DNA of 64,000 bases, from the NCBI RefSeq assembly GCF_964275005.1, contig NC_092694.1:27958632-28022631 (forward strand). The letters run 5' to 3'. Shown in pieces: positions 1 through 12,521 of the stretch. The stretch's first letter is position 1, and each line of letters opens with the position of its first letter. The DNA comes from Diadema setosum. Lineage: Eukaryota; Echinodermata; Echinoidea; Diadematoida; Diadematidae. The position numbers and the translations under genes were made by a program. The notes beneath the pieces are model-generated. The model made no database searches. It was not told where the DNA came from and saw only the letters and a program-made list of their open reading frames with translations.

Positions 1-404
1 CCCGATTCAAATTCACAGAGATCGTAATCTATTTTTTGGCCATACCGACTACCTACCTCTTTAAGTACCGACAACCCTTTCTCCTTCTCCTCTCACAACC
101 GTGCCTATACCATACAAAATAAAAACAATTATACAGATACTCTGTTACTCATTTGTCTAGATGAATACAGTGTCAATGCTTTTTATGCAGATATTCAAAT
201 CAACGTTAAGGGGGAAAAGCGTACAATTACCTTTCGCATTACCGTAAAACAGCTTGATAAACGTACCATTCCTTGCACTTGTATTTCATTCGTTTTACTC
301 CTTCCTCTACAAATCACTCGATCAAACATGCTGTGCAGTGCATATTATGCAATTTCACTTACGCAAAATGCATATAACTTTATGTGATGTTTATTTCAAC
401 TTAC

Positions 405-530
405 CCGTATAGCCGCAATAGAAGGCGTTGTCCTTTTCCCCTGATACATAGAAGGAGATCCCTCAGATGCCATGGTGGATTGGCTGGTTTCCACAGCGTT
501 GCAAAGTTGAAGTTTGTTCGGAGTAGCCAT
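405..530 (-). CDS. Probable first coding exon of an unidentified gene leaving the window on the left
   Basis: Reading the minus strand, an ATG at 530-528 in a strong context (AAG before, G after) opens 42 codons that begin MATPNKLQLC and end TTPSIAAIR. They run exactly into a consensus donor, CGG then GTAAGT, at 404-399, leaving phase 0. The peptide is Ser/Thr-rich and hydrophilic with no signal peptide, and I do not recognise a family. A TATA-like box lies about 80 bases upstream of the ATG. The next exon must be below position 400 or outside the window. What is seen is the start, the open frame and the donor. That it is a real gene is inference; a chance ORF ending at a perfect donor is the alternative. 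Confidence 0.45.
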
Positions 531-609
531 CTTAGGTACTGCGTACTGGTATGCGTTGTCAACGATGTAAATATAGGAGAAGTAACCAAGAGATTGACGC
601 TCGGCACCC

Positions 610-617
610 TATATAGC
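610..617 (-). promoter_or_regulatory. TATA-like box upstream of the 530 start
   Basis: The palindrome CTATATAG sits about 80 bases 5' of the ATG at 530 on the minus strand. A start site about 30 bases downstream would leave a roughly 50-base leader. Placement fits a core promoter, but 8-bp TATA matches are common in AT-rich DNA. Confidence 0.25.
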
Positions 618-1019
618 TTCTATCTTTTGTCTGGTTCTTTCTCAGCGCCATTGTTTCTATATTTCCCTTCATTTTTTCTTCCACCGACGCACCGGAATAA
701 TCCTCCATCCAGCTGCAGTTGATGCAACGACGGACCTTTGTTTTAACGCTTCCCCTTCTATTAACCAAAGCAACCTTCTTCATTTTCATCGCCCCTTTTC
801 TACCGCAGCTGTCCTTATACTACCAACACCAAAGTCATTCACAAAGAAAGGATTATACTAGTTAATCTTTTAATTCTATTCCTACTATTGCAGCTGCATC
901 TTTTATCAATAGGCCTAATCCTTTCCTTCCGTCGCCTTTTGTCACTCGTTAATCCTTCCATTCATACACTCCGCTTCAAACAATATCTCTTGCAGGAAAG
1001 CCTAGACCTACTACTTCTA
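618..1019. other. Upstream region of the left-edge gene, no further feature seen
   Basis: A short minus-strand ORF (789-559) overlaps the proposed promoter but has no homology I recognise and could be a shadow. Nothing else is supported. Confidence 0.4.
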
Positions 1020-1262
1020 GGAGAAGGTGCCTTCCAATGCCTGTTGTAATCATATTAGTGTTTTAACAGTGATTGGCAGATAATCTCATTCCACAATTTT
1101 TGCCTTGGAAGATTTTTGTTGTTGGTTTTGTTTTGTTTTGTTTTTTTCTTTGGACGTATCCACGTAATCTGAAACAAAAAAATGTTGGGAAAATATTATA
1201 AAGCATACGAATTATTACGATTTTTTTTTTTGCCACACACGTTATGAAAAGTCAACATGCAT
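1020..1262. repeat. Left half of interspersed repeat R1
   Basis: Sequence from GAAGGTGCCTTCCAATGCC to CAACATGCAT matches 50,888-51,120 closely over its whole length. In the 51-kb copy the match continues straight into TTTGCATC; here it breaks at 1,263 and resumes at 16,829. This repeat marks the insertion point of the 15.6-kb element. Confidence 0.75.
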
Positions 1263-1265
1263 AAT

Positions 1266-1299
1266 TGAAGAGTTTGTTCGCAAAAACCGATAAGTCCAT
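1266..1299 (+). repeat. Left terminal inverted repeat of the 15.6-kb element
   Basis: 34 bases, perfect inverse of 16,793-16,826. About 180 bases unique to this end (about 1,300-1,478) separate it from the next homologous stretch, which begins TCGTCGGC. Confidence 0.75.
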
Positions 1300-1477
1300 T
1301 TTTGAAGATTTTGAAGTACGGTTTCTGTCATAAAGTACAAAATATACCTTTTAAATGATATATTGGTCACTACATATAAAGGTACATTTTTGAAGTTATG
1401 TTCAAAAGAAGCAACAATTTTCTTATTATTCTCTTTATTTTTCTTGATCTTTAATCGCAAATATCTCCATTTGACAA

Positions 1478-1890
1478 ATCGTCGGCATTACCACGAACCG
1501 ACGCTATTTCGTTTTTGAGCGAAAATGCAGTTCTGAGAAAATCGCGTTTAAAGATCTCACAAGTTTTAGACAACGTTTTCAATGACTTTTCCTGTCTTGT
1601 GTGTGAAAATTTTGACAGGGTGATGAGAGTGGAAGTTATTCTTCCTATCCATAGTGTAATTTTAGTGTGAATTCAAAAAATTTAGGATATTTCTGTCTTC
1701 AAACTCACTGCGTCGGTTCGTAAATCCATCGTTTCTTGCGCGCACCATAGGTTATGTACTTAAGCGCGGGTCCCACGAACCGACGTAAGTTGTATTACGC
1801 CGGTTCGTGAGACCCGCGCTGTAGGGCCTGTACAATAGGTAACGTGCAATACGCGTGTATCTACGAACCGTCGCTATTTCATTTTCGTAT
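1478..1890. repeat. Subterminal motif array, left end (ACGAACCGACG class)
   Basis: ACGAACCG followed by ACG or TCG, in either orientation, recurs near 1,492, 1,710, 1,776, 1,798 and 1,862. The same motif occurs at the other end of the element (about 16,500-16,780). Clustered short motifs behind a terminal repeat are typical of transposase-binding sites in large DNA transposons; that role is inference. Confidence 0.5.
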
Positions 1891-2028
1891 GTGTTTACAT
1901 ACAAATACTATTAGGGCTATACCTGCTTATCAACAATAACCTTATTAATTGAAATTAATTGTCATGTAATGATTGTTGTGATGATTACAATACATTTCGT
2001 CAGCGATTTTACAAACCGTCGAATCCGC

Positions 2029-5000
2029 CCGCCGGAGTGTAAAACGCATTTCGGAGATAAACACGTTTGAAGTTTGCTACTCTTTCAACCGTCTGAAACC
2101 GGTACGCCGATGGCAAATTTTGCATCAAAACTTACATTGTAGGAGAGTGATGGTCGTAAATGAACACCGAGACAATGGACAGTTTACTGAGACAAGGAAT
2201 AAAGCAATGACGACGAGTTAGAAATACCCTGTTATTTCGGAATGCCATCGTTTTGGAAAAATACGCGGATTCGACTCTTCGGCAAAACGAAATTAGAGTA
2301 CGCGCAACGTGGAAGCGTCGAATCAGGCGCGATTCGACTCTTTGGAAAACCGTATAAACACTGCGCGCGCGTGTGCGCTGTGTAGAAACAATTGCATCGC
2401 GCGCGGCGCGCTGCATTGAAGATATGGAATTTTGTGTATCGTGTGTTTTGATGATTTAAAACGAGCAAGTTTAGTCTTTTCGCAAAACCATGGAGTGAAA
2501 ATGGGAAGAACATTATCTGGTACGCTGTTTCACAATGTTAAATCATGCCAATCACCAGAACTTTACACAATTACACCGGTAGAAAAAGACTGATAATAGG
2601 TTTACTATGTTGAAAGCAAAAATGTCTGCAGTGGTGACACAACTGGCTTCATAATAAAAGACACAAACACACACACAAACACGCACACAAACACGCACAC
2701 ACACACACACACACATACACACACACAACTGTTACAAACACATTACCAGTAGTACATGTAATTCAAGAGAAATAATCACTGCACGGTGACTGAGAAACCA
2801 AATTTCTGAAGCCTATACTTCCAACAAAAATATGACCAAATAAACAATACATCGTATTTTTATTGCTGTTATGCATCAAATTAAGCTACCACCATTCCAA
2901 TTCACTCGTGGTTCTCACTTGTAAACAACCAAATACATAATCAATTGTCATTTCGAACACAGTAAGACAAATACAAATAAATAAACCTGAAGCATAATTT
3001 AAATAGTTTTCTAGTTTGATAAATTATTGATTTATTATTCAACTACAGATTTCTTTCTTTTGCAACAATTTAGATCGATTTTCAATTAGGAATACATTAT
3101 GTACCGTATTTCTTCCACTGCCTGTCCATAAAGACTGAAACTGAGGAAAAATCAGACAATCTGTTACAAAAAAGTATCGATTGTTTAATGTTTTGGTGCC
3201 ATCACCAATGGATGAGCAGACTATAGACCATTATGTAATATGGAAAACAATGCATCAAAAAACAAAGAAAATTTCACAAAATTTCCTTTCACATGAAAAG
3301 CACATACTCCCTCAACATCTTACTGACATATGTCAACGGCAATATCATTCCCCTTCTTTCTGAAAGTTTTACCAGTAATTCTGGTGCTCTTTCATACTAG
3401 AAAAGTGAAAAAAAAAACATTGAATTTATTGACATTTTCTTTATATTGGTTGCAAAGTTGGCTGTCACAATCTGTATAGTTTTCTCATCAGGTGGCAGCA
3501 GATCTAAAACTTCATAAATTCATAACCTGAATGACTTATCCCATTTCCTTCAAACTTTTACTAATTTGCTCTACTGGTATTGTTGCATTGATGAATCCAC
3601 ATCGAAATTTGGATTTAATTAACCATTGAGTAGAAACAGTAGCATGTACCAATATACAACATATACTGGTCTCCCTAGAGGTCATAAATGAAAGAAAGTC
3701 AAAGAAGTGATGTCCAAGAAGGACAAAAGACAAAAATTCAAAAGACCTCTCTCCTCGTTACATACTGCGTTATATCTACTATCACCTTTACACGGTAACA
3801 GAAATATCAAAATGAAAACTTCATGATAATTGACAGAAACCATGTGTTTGCTTACGAAGTTAAGGCAATCGTGATGATAAAAAAAGAAAAAAAGAAAATC
3901 TTACTGGTTATGATATGTCAGGACAATTTAGACTACTCACGATCTTATGAAAGACTGTTTTCATCTTTATATTTTTTTCACTTTGAAATACTGGAATATC
4001 GGTGGAGGAAAAATAATGTTTCCCGGTTATACCTTGAATTCTTCAATTCCAAATCACTGTTTTGCAAATTCCTTTTCAATATTTGTTAAATACAAATTCT
4101 CACGTTTACATCAGCCAGCTCAAATCCATAGGGATTTGGTTCAAAGTAGGAAAGAAAGAGCACTTCCCATATGAGTGTGTAGTAAAATCATCATGAAAAA
4201 TAGGATTTTCCTACTAAAAAAAAAAAAGAACTGGGAATGACCAGAATTCAGATTTCTTTTTTCCTCCAAATTCAGAATGGATGAGAGGTCTGCCATGCCA
4301 TAGGTATGTCACCTGCATATGGGATTTCAGTTTTTTTAGGCATGTCCATGTTCACTAGTAATGTTCCCACAGAGTAACAGAAGTGTGATAAAAAACATTT
4401 ACACTACTTATATCAATTGGGATTGAACAAATATCTTGTCTTGAATTATAATGTTAACTCTGATATGGTGAACTTTGATATGTTATTGTCATACCATAAT
4501 AAGTTACTGCTATGAGAATCAAATTAATCGATGCAGTGCAAAAATCACAGAAAGGTTAATGGAAATATTCTTTAAAGGTAGGGAATCCCATTTGCATGCC
4601 TTAAATGAAGAGTTGTATAACTACAGTGGTATGTTGAAGAGAGTATCATTTTAGAAACTCCCATAAAATATTGAAAGTGGAAGGTAACATTTAGTACATT
4701 TTTATTGTCCGTTAGATTTTGAATTGATTTTTTTTTTCGGAGCTCACCGTAAATTCCAGTACATTACTAGGCTACCTTTGCAGACCCATGCACTGTATGT
4801 GTGTCCATCATGTATATTTTGTGAAGAAAGTTCATCAAAACTTACAAACATTTCTATATACATTCTTGCCACACACTCTATATGTTATTACATCAGATCT
4901 TATACTTTTAGATTTGTGTTTATAGATAAAAAAAAATACAGAAGACTGCAACAAAAAAGGCTTAAGTGTGGCTGACACACAGAACTACTGAGTAGTTGAG

Positions 5001-5180
5001 TTTTGTGCATTATTCAAATTGTAGATAACTGTTGACTTCCAAATTTCTCAGCAGTGGCCTAAACAAGTCCCCTGAGGTTCATATTTAATGTTTTGCTGCA
5101 TTTTGGGAGGTCTGTAAAAGGTATCCCCTACCTTTAAGAGGTGACTTAGAATTGGAAGAATGATTTTCTGCCTTGTTAAC
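2029..5180. other. AT-rich non-coding stretch
   Basis: It contains the GATTCGA-rich subterminal part (to about 2,420), a (CA)n tract at about 2,660-2,726, and otherwise only short unconvincing ORFs. No gene seen. Confidence 0.5.
2660..2726 (+). repeat. (CA)n microsatellite
   Basis: An imperfect ACACAC run, with ACACAAACACGC variants at its left side. Confidence 0.85.
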
Positions 5181-5239
5181 ATTTCAGCCTCAAGTGCATT
5201 GCAGAGGTTAAGAAGATAATTCAAAAAATCAATCCAAAT

Positions 5240-6910
5240 AAGTATTTGAAGAGAGAGTATATAATATGATAACAGATGTATCTGCTGGAAGAGCTCTAAC
5301 AAGGTCTATTGGACCAGGCAAACCACCAACTGGCTTTGTTGGGACAGGAACAGCACCATCTCGGTGTGATACAGCAGAAATAGCACCAACTGAACATTTT
5401 GGAGCAGTAACCACATCAGTTAACAGAGGAATTAAAGTAAATAATTATGGACTATAGCAGAAAAGGAAAGAAAAATGTCATTTCTATTTGATTTAAATCA
5501 TACAGCATAAAGAGCGAGTTCAAAAATTTCTCATAAAGACATGGAAATTCTTACTGGTAAAGGTGGTTGTAGAGCAATAAAAGTTCGGACTTGATTGAGA
5601 TATGAGTGGTGATATAATGTATTTTTTATGTAAAGACATAAGAGTGTGACTTTTTTGTTATTGTTGTTGTTGTTGGCATGTAAAGCTAAATGATTCTCTG
5701 AAGTTTTATCTTTTACGTTTTTGCTCAGTTAAGAAAAAGAAATTAAGCATGCCTGGCAATTCTTAAACCATTCAATTAGATATATCATAAGGCTAGTACC
5801 AGTAGTGATGATGGGGAAAGGTTCACCAGGCCATGTTAGACCAGAAATAGCACTATTTGGGTGAGATGGAACAGGATCCGCACCACTTGACTGTGTTGAA
5901 ACAGGAACAGCACGAGCTGGCTGTGTTGGAATAGATACAGCATCAAATGACTATGTTGGAGCTGAAGCAGCACTAGCTGGTTGTGTTTGAGCATGAGCAG
6001 CACCGACTGGCTGCTTTGGATCAGGAACAGCATCAACCGGATGTCTTGGAAGAGCAGCACCAACTGGCTTTGTGGGACAGGAACAGTACCATCTGGGTGT
6101 GACACAGCAGAAATAGCAACAACTGAACACCTTGGAGGGATAGTCACATCAGCAATCTAAGTGAAGAAAATAAATATGGAATACAGCTGAAAAGAAAAGG
6201 CAATTTCTATTTGACTAAAATCATAAGGCATAAAAAGTGAGTTTTAAAAATTCTCATTCAGACATTTAGTATTTTACTGGTTAAGGTGGTTATAAATCAA
6301 TAAAGATGGGACTTGACTGAGATAGGAGTAGTGATAAATTTCTATTTTTCATGTAAAGGCCTAAGAGGGTGACCTTTTTATTGTTGTTGTTGTTAACATG
6401 TAAAGCTAAATGATTCTCTGAAGTTTTTGAACTTTTATGTTTCTGTTCAGTTAAGGGAAAAAAAGAAAATAAACATGCCTGGCAATTTTTAAACCATTCA
6501 ATTAGAAATATCAATAAAGCTAGTATTCATGATGGGAAAACGTTTACCTGGTCGTGTTAGACAAGAAATGGCAGTAACTGGGTGTTTAGGAACAGGACCA
6601 GCACCACTTCACTTTGTCGCACCAGGAACAGCACCAACTGGCTGTGTGTTTAAACAGGAATAGCACCAGCTGGCTGTGTTGGAATAGGATCAAATGACAA
6701 TGCTGGAGCTAAAGCATCGCTGACTGGTTATGTTTGAGCAGGAGCAGCACCAACTGGCAGTCTTGGAACAGGAACAGCATCAACTGGATATCTTGGAAGA
6801 GGAGCAGCAACAACTGGGTTTGTTGGAGTAGAGAATTCATCGACTTGTTGTGGTAGAGACCATGTTGTGGTTACTAACTCATCACCATTGTTGGTACGGT
6901 CTGCCAGCAA
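5240..6910 (-). repeat. Decayed minisatellite encoding a Pro/Val/Ala 11-residue repeat, in duplicated ~700-bp units
   Basis: Three blocks (about 5,240-5,420, 5,820-6,150 and 6,540-6,910) are built of ~33-bp repeats. On the minus strand they read as variants of PVGAAPVPTQP. The spacers after blocks 1 and 2 (5,440-5,820 and 6,160-6,540) are homologous too, so a whole unit of about 700 bp was duplicated. In blocks 2 and 3 the frame is broken by stop codons and shifts, while variants such as PVDAVPVPRLPVGAAPAQT stay readable. This could be repeated exons of a mucin-like or structural gene now decayed, or a non-coding minisatellite with a chance reading frame. No splice sites convinced me. Confidence 0.5.
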
Positions 6911-7735
6911 AGAACAAGTTAGGAGATCACATTACTTCCACTTACACGAAATTAAAACATTGTACAAATTTCCTCTTAGATCCTACATGCTGATTTTGCT
7001 AATTGATGACGCAGAGAATTAAGAGAGAATGAAAAGCATTAAATTTATTTGCGCACAAATCCAAACAATTGTGCCAGTCAAATACTTTGAAAACAAAACT
7101 TGTTACACTGAATTTCTCAATGAACCTCCTTCATAACTCTAATGTGTTACACTACAATTCATGTAAAATGAATGGAGGATGTAAGAAACTAATAAAGCAG
7201 AAATTCAAGTGCATGCTTGCTTTTATCAGTCCTGAAATTAAAAAGAATATTAAATGTTCTCTACAGCAAAGATTTTTTATGAGCTTACATAATACATTAA
7301 AATGCTTCTGATAACTGAGATTGTAACTGTTACAATTACATATCAACTACCAAACACTTGGTTTTGTATTTAAAGTATTACATGTATGTATACCTTTGAG
7401 TGGTGAAATGGTTTTACTGCAAAGAAAAACGAGGGAGAGAGAGAGAGAGAGAGAGAAAACACAATATCCTTACAAAGAAAATACAGTTAGAATATCCAGG
7501 TAACTCTACAGATTTTTGTAATTACTTTGCCCAAATCAATAGGCGAATACTGTTAACCGTCAACTGTAAGATTATTTCATGTAACACCACACTTATCAAT
7601 TACACCATGGCATATTATCTATCTGATGGAAATTACTTCTTTAAATGCCATTGTTTTAGAGTCAGTAAATTCAAATCACATTCATTTATGCCTGGCAAAG
7701 ACCTGTGCTTAAAATTTAGGGTGCATGTGAACATA

Positions 7736-8273
7736 CAGTGTACTCCCGTTACAACGAACACGGTTATAACGAAATTTCGTTATTACGAAGTAAAACTTCT
7801 GGTCCCAAAATTATCGCCATTAACGTCTACGGTACGAAATTCGCTTATAACGAACACGGTTATAGCGAAATTTTCGTTATAACGAAGTCTTTTCCGAGCC
7901 CCACGGACAAAGAAAAATAAAAGAAATGTGCTCCGTTATAACGAAATGCGGATCGCTTTCGAAAATACGTAGCGGAACAAGCATGGGCGAACGCTTCACC
8001 TCACGCTGTGTTCGCTCCGTGTGTCACGCACAGTTTCCGTCAATTTTATGCTCTCTTTAATGTGATTATCCAAACGAAATTTAAAAGGTACAGTGTACCA
8101 TCCCGTTTCACATAGCTGCGCAGTGTAAAATGAGTATTCAACAAACAGAACATGATATATGCGTGGTTTCCTAGGTTTTGTTATATCTTGTATTTGTTCG
8201 GTTATAACGAAATTTCGTTATAACGAAAGAAAACTGCCGGTCCCGAGCATTTCGTTATAACGGGAGTGCACTG
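7736..8273. mobile_element. 538-bp TA-flanked MITE, pogo/Tigger-like ends
   Basis: The ends are CAGTGTACTCCCGTTACAAC and, inverted, the close variant reading CAGTGCACTCCCGTTATAAC, each flanked by TA (7,734-7,735 and 8,274-8,275). The interior is rich in TTATAACGAA motifs on both strands and codes for nothing. A TA target duplication and a CAGTG-type start fit the Tc1/mariner superfamily, pogo/Tigger branch. An older reverse copy lies near 62.85-63.29 kb, and a fragment of the end is at about 60,825. Confidence 0.75.
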
Positions 8274-8399
8274 TAGTATCATTTGGGGATGGGGGGGGGG
8301 GGGGGAGAGGGAAAAGAAGAGTTTCAGACCTAATTGTTAAACCATACTCTTCTAACCAAGATGTGAAAGAAGCAGGGAGTTATTTGAAGACTCACCAGA

Positions 8400-8680
8400 A
8401 GATAAACAGTGATCACTGTCTCCAGCAGGGGTCTATCTGATGATCACAACTATGTCCATTTCTTCCTCTTGGTCCACATCTGTTTCTTTTGAGCTCAGGA
8501 GTTGCATCAGTTTTCCCCTTCACCATCCTCTCAGTCATTTCATCTTTATATTGATGCCTATCCTCAAAACTGTTCTTCTACACATTGAGATCACCGCATG
8601 ACTGCAACGACGCTTGTTGTACCATCATTGTCCCATTTGACCAGAGCATCTATGACCTTGCCAAGTTTTTCCTATTCTAG
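8400..8680 (-). pseudogene. Decayed coding fragment, family unknown
   Basis: On the minus strand two adjacent open stretches look protein-like. One reads KVIDALVKWDNDGTTSVVAV. The other, following it in a different frame, reads EDRHQYKDEMTERMV and then TPELKRNRCGPRG. A frame change and in-frame stops separate or end them, and no start or splice site is clear. The KWDNDGTTSVV stretch resembles nothing I can name with confidence. A pseudogene of a host or transposon gene is the simplest reading. Confidence 0.3.
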
Positions 8681-8689
8681 GGAGAAGGG

Positions 8690-11600
8690 GATACTAAAGA
8701 GAGAAAAGCAAACTGTATAGGAATTATGCAGACCCATCATAAGATCTAACATGAAGGTGCAATCTATGTACAGAAAGTATCTTAATTGTGAACTGTATCC
8801 TAATGACACTAGGGAAAGGAAAAATCAGAAATATGGGGCAAAATAGTTTCATAAACACTCCATGTGCAGGATAGAGTACAGACCAAGTAGTGTAGTCACT
8901 AGATACTGTATGTTCTTGATCTAAATAAGACATTTCATTATTCAAAAAAACAACCCCCCCCCAAAAAAAAAAAAAAATGCAACACAGTCTACTCAGGACT
9001 ATTGGTTACCTATCTAGTGAAGTGATATTCAATTCCATTTGGGGGAAGAACTCCCTTACAGTTGTAGAATTTGGGGTCTAGCAGAATATGTGTAGCCACT
9101 ATAGAGCCCTCTAGGTGATTCTAGCCCTTTTTCTTGAGATCCCATTCCACAGTTCAGACCTCTTGAATTGGTAAGGATGTGATCGCTACGCGCTATCACT
9201 TATACAAGCCTAGGCCATAGCCTAGATTTTACTTATTGATACTCATTTAGGAGCTCAGTGACAAAAATATCAGTGGTACCGGCACATTTAATACGTTGAC
9301 ACAAGCTACAATATAAATACAAGAGAAAAAGAAATAAACCGTCCACCTACTCACATATATCTACTAGAATTCTAGATTCCAATCAGTTGACATATCTATG
9401 ATACCTGTACTAGATCTAGCGTACTGTAAATTTAGTAGTACTGGTACAGTACTACTACTAGTTTTAATAGTAGTACTGCGTACTACTACTAAGTACTACT
9501 GGTGTTCTCAATGTCAAGCTAGCTCAATCCCTTTTTATCTTTAGCTTATTATCATATTATACTTTCTGTAAATTCAAATCAAGGTGTTACTGAATGTTTA
9601 AGTTTAATGTTAATGGTGCATGCATTTATATTGGTGGGTCATGAAACTTCCTTGAAAGATCTTTTAAGTTTTAAGATAAAGGAATAAGGACTAAAGGAGG
9701 CAACATCGCTGAACATTCCCCATAGTCTCAAGGGGGTAGAGATCCTTGTTGTGTTGGGAGTACAAAAATTGAATTGTGTAGTTTGAGGGATGGATAGACA
9801 CTGTATGTAGGCCTCTATGCTGCGTCTCTACGGCTATACCCACCGGTAAGAACTACGCAGGCAACGTGAGTCTACGTGTCTACACACACTAGGAGAACAT
9901 GACATCAAATTACGCATGTGGGACTAGATTTGGAGAGTCTTTGCTACGATACCTTTAAGGCCAATTTCATCTTAATTTCAAACGTGAAATTGTTGTTAAA
10001 GAAATTGAGAATGTAAATAGTACCTAATTTAAGCAATACAACAACAATGCACTCGATTCAGGGAATTAAAAACGAAGTTTTCGTACCTTTTACGTCCACG
10101 CAGTTTCACATTCGACGGTATGAAAAAACGATCACGAAGGATCACCGATTTCTCAAAGCGTTGAATCGATGATTCGACCCTTTGATAAAACGCTCCTTGC
10201 GATTCGACGTTTTCGTCATTTTTATGATCACGAATATCTTTAAAACGAAACAAAATTCTGGTCCCAAATTTTCACACATGATAGATACATGAAAGAAGAA
10301 ACGAAAAAAGCAAAAAAGTGAATTTTCATTTTTCGACCGAAAATTCGCGGATTCGACGGTTTGTAAAATCGCTGACGATTTAGTGATAATTAAGATGATA
10401 ATACAAGCCAGTTTCTCTTAATTGTTCTAAAAAGAGTGTTGTCATTGTTTTCATCTTCATTTAGTACACGCATGTATTGTTATTATAGCTGTGGTTGATC
10501 GTTCCAAAGATTTCTTTGCCCCCCCCCCCCCTTTTTTTGTGGATATATTATTATTTAACACTTTTGCATTTGGACATCTATGGTAATACATGTATTCGGT
10601 ATACTGTGTTTCATATTTTTTTTTACTTTTTACCGTTTTTTTTTACTTAATTAACTTACTTTTTCATTTTTTCACATTATTTTTAATTCAAATTCGGTTC
10701 ACTTCTTTCATAATACACTGTAATTATGAATGTTTGTTCTAAGATGAAGGATACCGCTAAATCTTGGGAAAAAGACGTGCCAGTCAGTAATAATTACTTG
10801 TATTTACTCATCTTTCATACTCATGCATGCACTCTGTTATTTCTTTCTCTGAAATAATATATTAATTTCTTTATTTCTTATTATTCCACATATTTGTGAC
10901 ATTTACTTTGTCACAATTTTTATCAGTGTCATTATTGTCATTTGGCTCGCATGCGAATTCACTCATAATTCCTCATTTTCCATCTTTCTCTTTCCTGCTC
11001 AACAGATTCTATGATAGCTGCACCTGATCATATAAAGACATAAACTCATCCTGCATGCACTCTTCGAAACTGATAAACTCCTAAAAATACATGAATATCA
11101 ACAGTATCAGAATTTCAAGCTTCATTTTAAATATATAATAATGGTCATGTTTTATTATGCCTTTTGCAGCAATATATTGAAGAGGTACATTATGTAATCG
11201 AAGAAACATAGGTCCTCAATAGAATATCAAATTTGAATTATTCAGAGATGAGTAATGACAATGGGAAGGATAACAATTGTGGAAGAGCTCCATAAATCAA
11301 TACATATCCAATGGCAAATGGATGTGGAATCAAGATTCAAGAATATGTGTAATTCAAGTTCATTATTATATCAGTTCTTGTGTGTTCACAAAAAGAGGAA
11401 CACAGTTCGAACATGCACACCAAATCTTACATCGTACATTTACATCTATAGAGTGCGGACGGAACATATACAAGAGAAAGAATAACATCCTCAAATTAAT
11501 ATATCAAGCATAACTACATGTATGTATATGACCACTCAAAGATGTTGCTGCATATGCATGAAGCTTGAGAGTGCTGCAACACCCATATGCTCAGATAAAA

Positions 11601-12500
11601 ACTTGATGTATATCATACAAAAGAGAAGAGGTACTGCATGTACATGTAGTTACACTATTCACAGGACAGTAGAGAAAAAGCACGAGAGAGGGAAATTGGT
11701 GTCTAAAATAGGTCGATGTAAGGAGTGCCAAGCCAATTAAGTCTCTAATAGAAGTCATACATATATAAGGAAACAAATTAATCACAACATAAATGATCAT
11801 GCTCATGTTAACCAATAATTAGCATCTAAAAATGTGTGTAGAAAGCCCATAATATCAGCCTTTCGCCCCGAAGGCTTGTATTATGAGAAAAGAGAAATTT
11901 TGGCCGACCCCCCCCCCCTCCCTGTGAATCCTTAATCCACCAGTACTATAAACACATTCTGAGAATGTGTTTTAGTACATGTACTAGCAAATTCACAAGA
12001 GGGTTGGGGAAATTCAGCCAAAATTGTGTGTGGCTAAAATAATTATAAAGAAAGGTCATCAGCAAAACTACGGGGTGGATGCAGACGAATTTTCATGTGA
12101 TGACTAAAAAATATGCAGCTAAAGGAAAAAAAAAAAAAAGACGGCGGAGAGGGGCCAAGGCTAATTTGACTCCCCTCCCCCCCCCCACCAAAAAACAAAC
12201 AAACAAACAAACACCACTGTTTTACAGCACCTTTCAAGGACTCTTAATTTTTTGTTTGTTAAAAACAAACGTCTCGAAGTAAAGAATTCCATATTGTAGG
12301 CGAAATGTAGACCGATACAGTGTATAAAGTGTACATCCCAAGCTATTAAAGAAAAAAAAAAACAGATTATGAATATCATTTAAAGTAAGAATTTCAGTGT
12401 GTTTAATCATCTTTAGTTGAGTTGCAAATGACATGTACATATTTAATAAGAGCAGTAAACTTCGAAGCGCCCCCAAGCCCTTCTATACTTAATTATTCAT
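8690..12500. other. AT-rich stretch without a recognisable gene
   Basis: It contains TAGTACTACTAG-type cryptic simple sequence at about 9,330-9,500, the right end of the nested inverted pair (10,030-10,377) and homopolymer runs (C10 near 10,521). ORFs here are short and unconvincing. Confidence 0.5.
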
Positions 12501-12521
12501 GTGTAAAGGTAGCGCCAGGGC

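Larger units (their letters stand above)
1998..10377. mobile_element. Second, nested inverted pair 8.38 kb apart, with ATTT on both flanks
   Basis: Positions 1,998-2,028 and 10,347-10,377 are perfect 31-base inverse repeats, starting CGTCAGCGATTTTAC. ATTT precedes the left copy and follows the right copy, as a 4-bp target duplication would. Both ends carry several TCGAATC/GATTCGA motifs within about 400 bases. No transposase frame is visible between them. They could be the ends of one 8.4-kb element or two solo copies of a family in opposite orientation; no empty site is available to decide. Confidence 0.4.
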
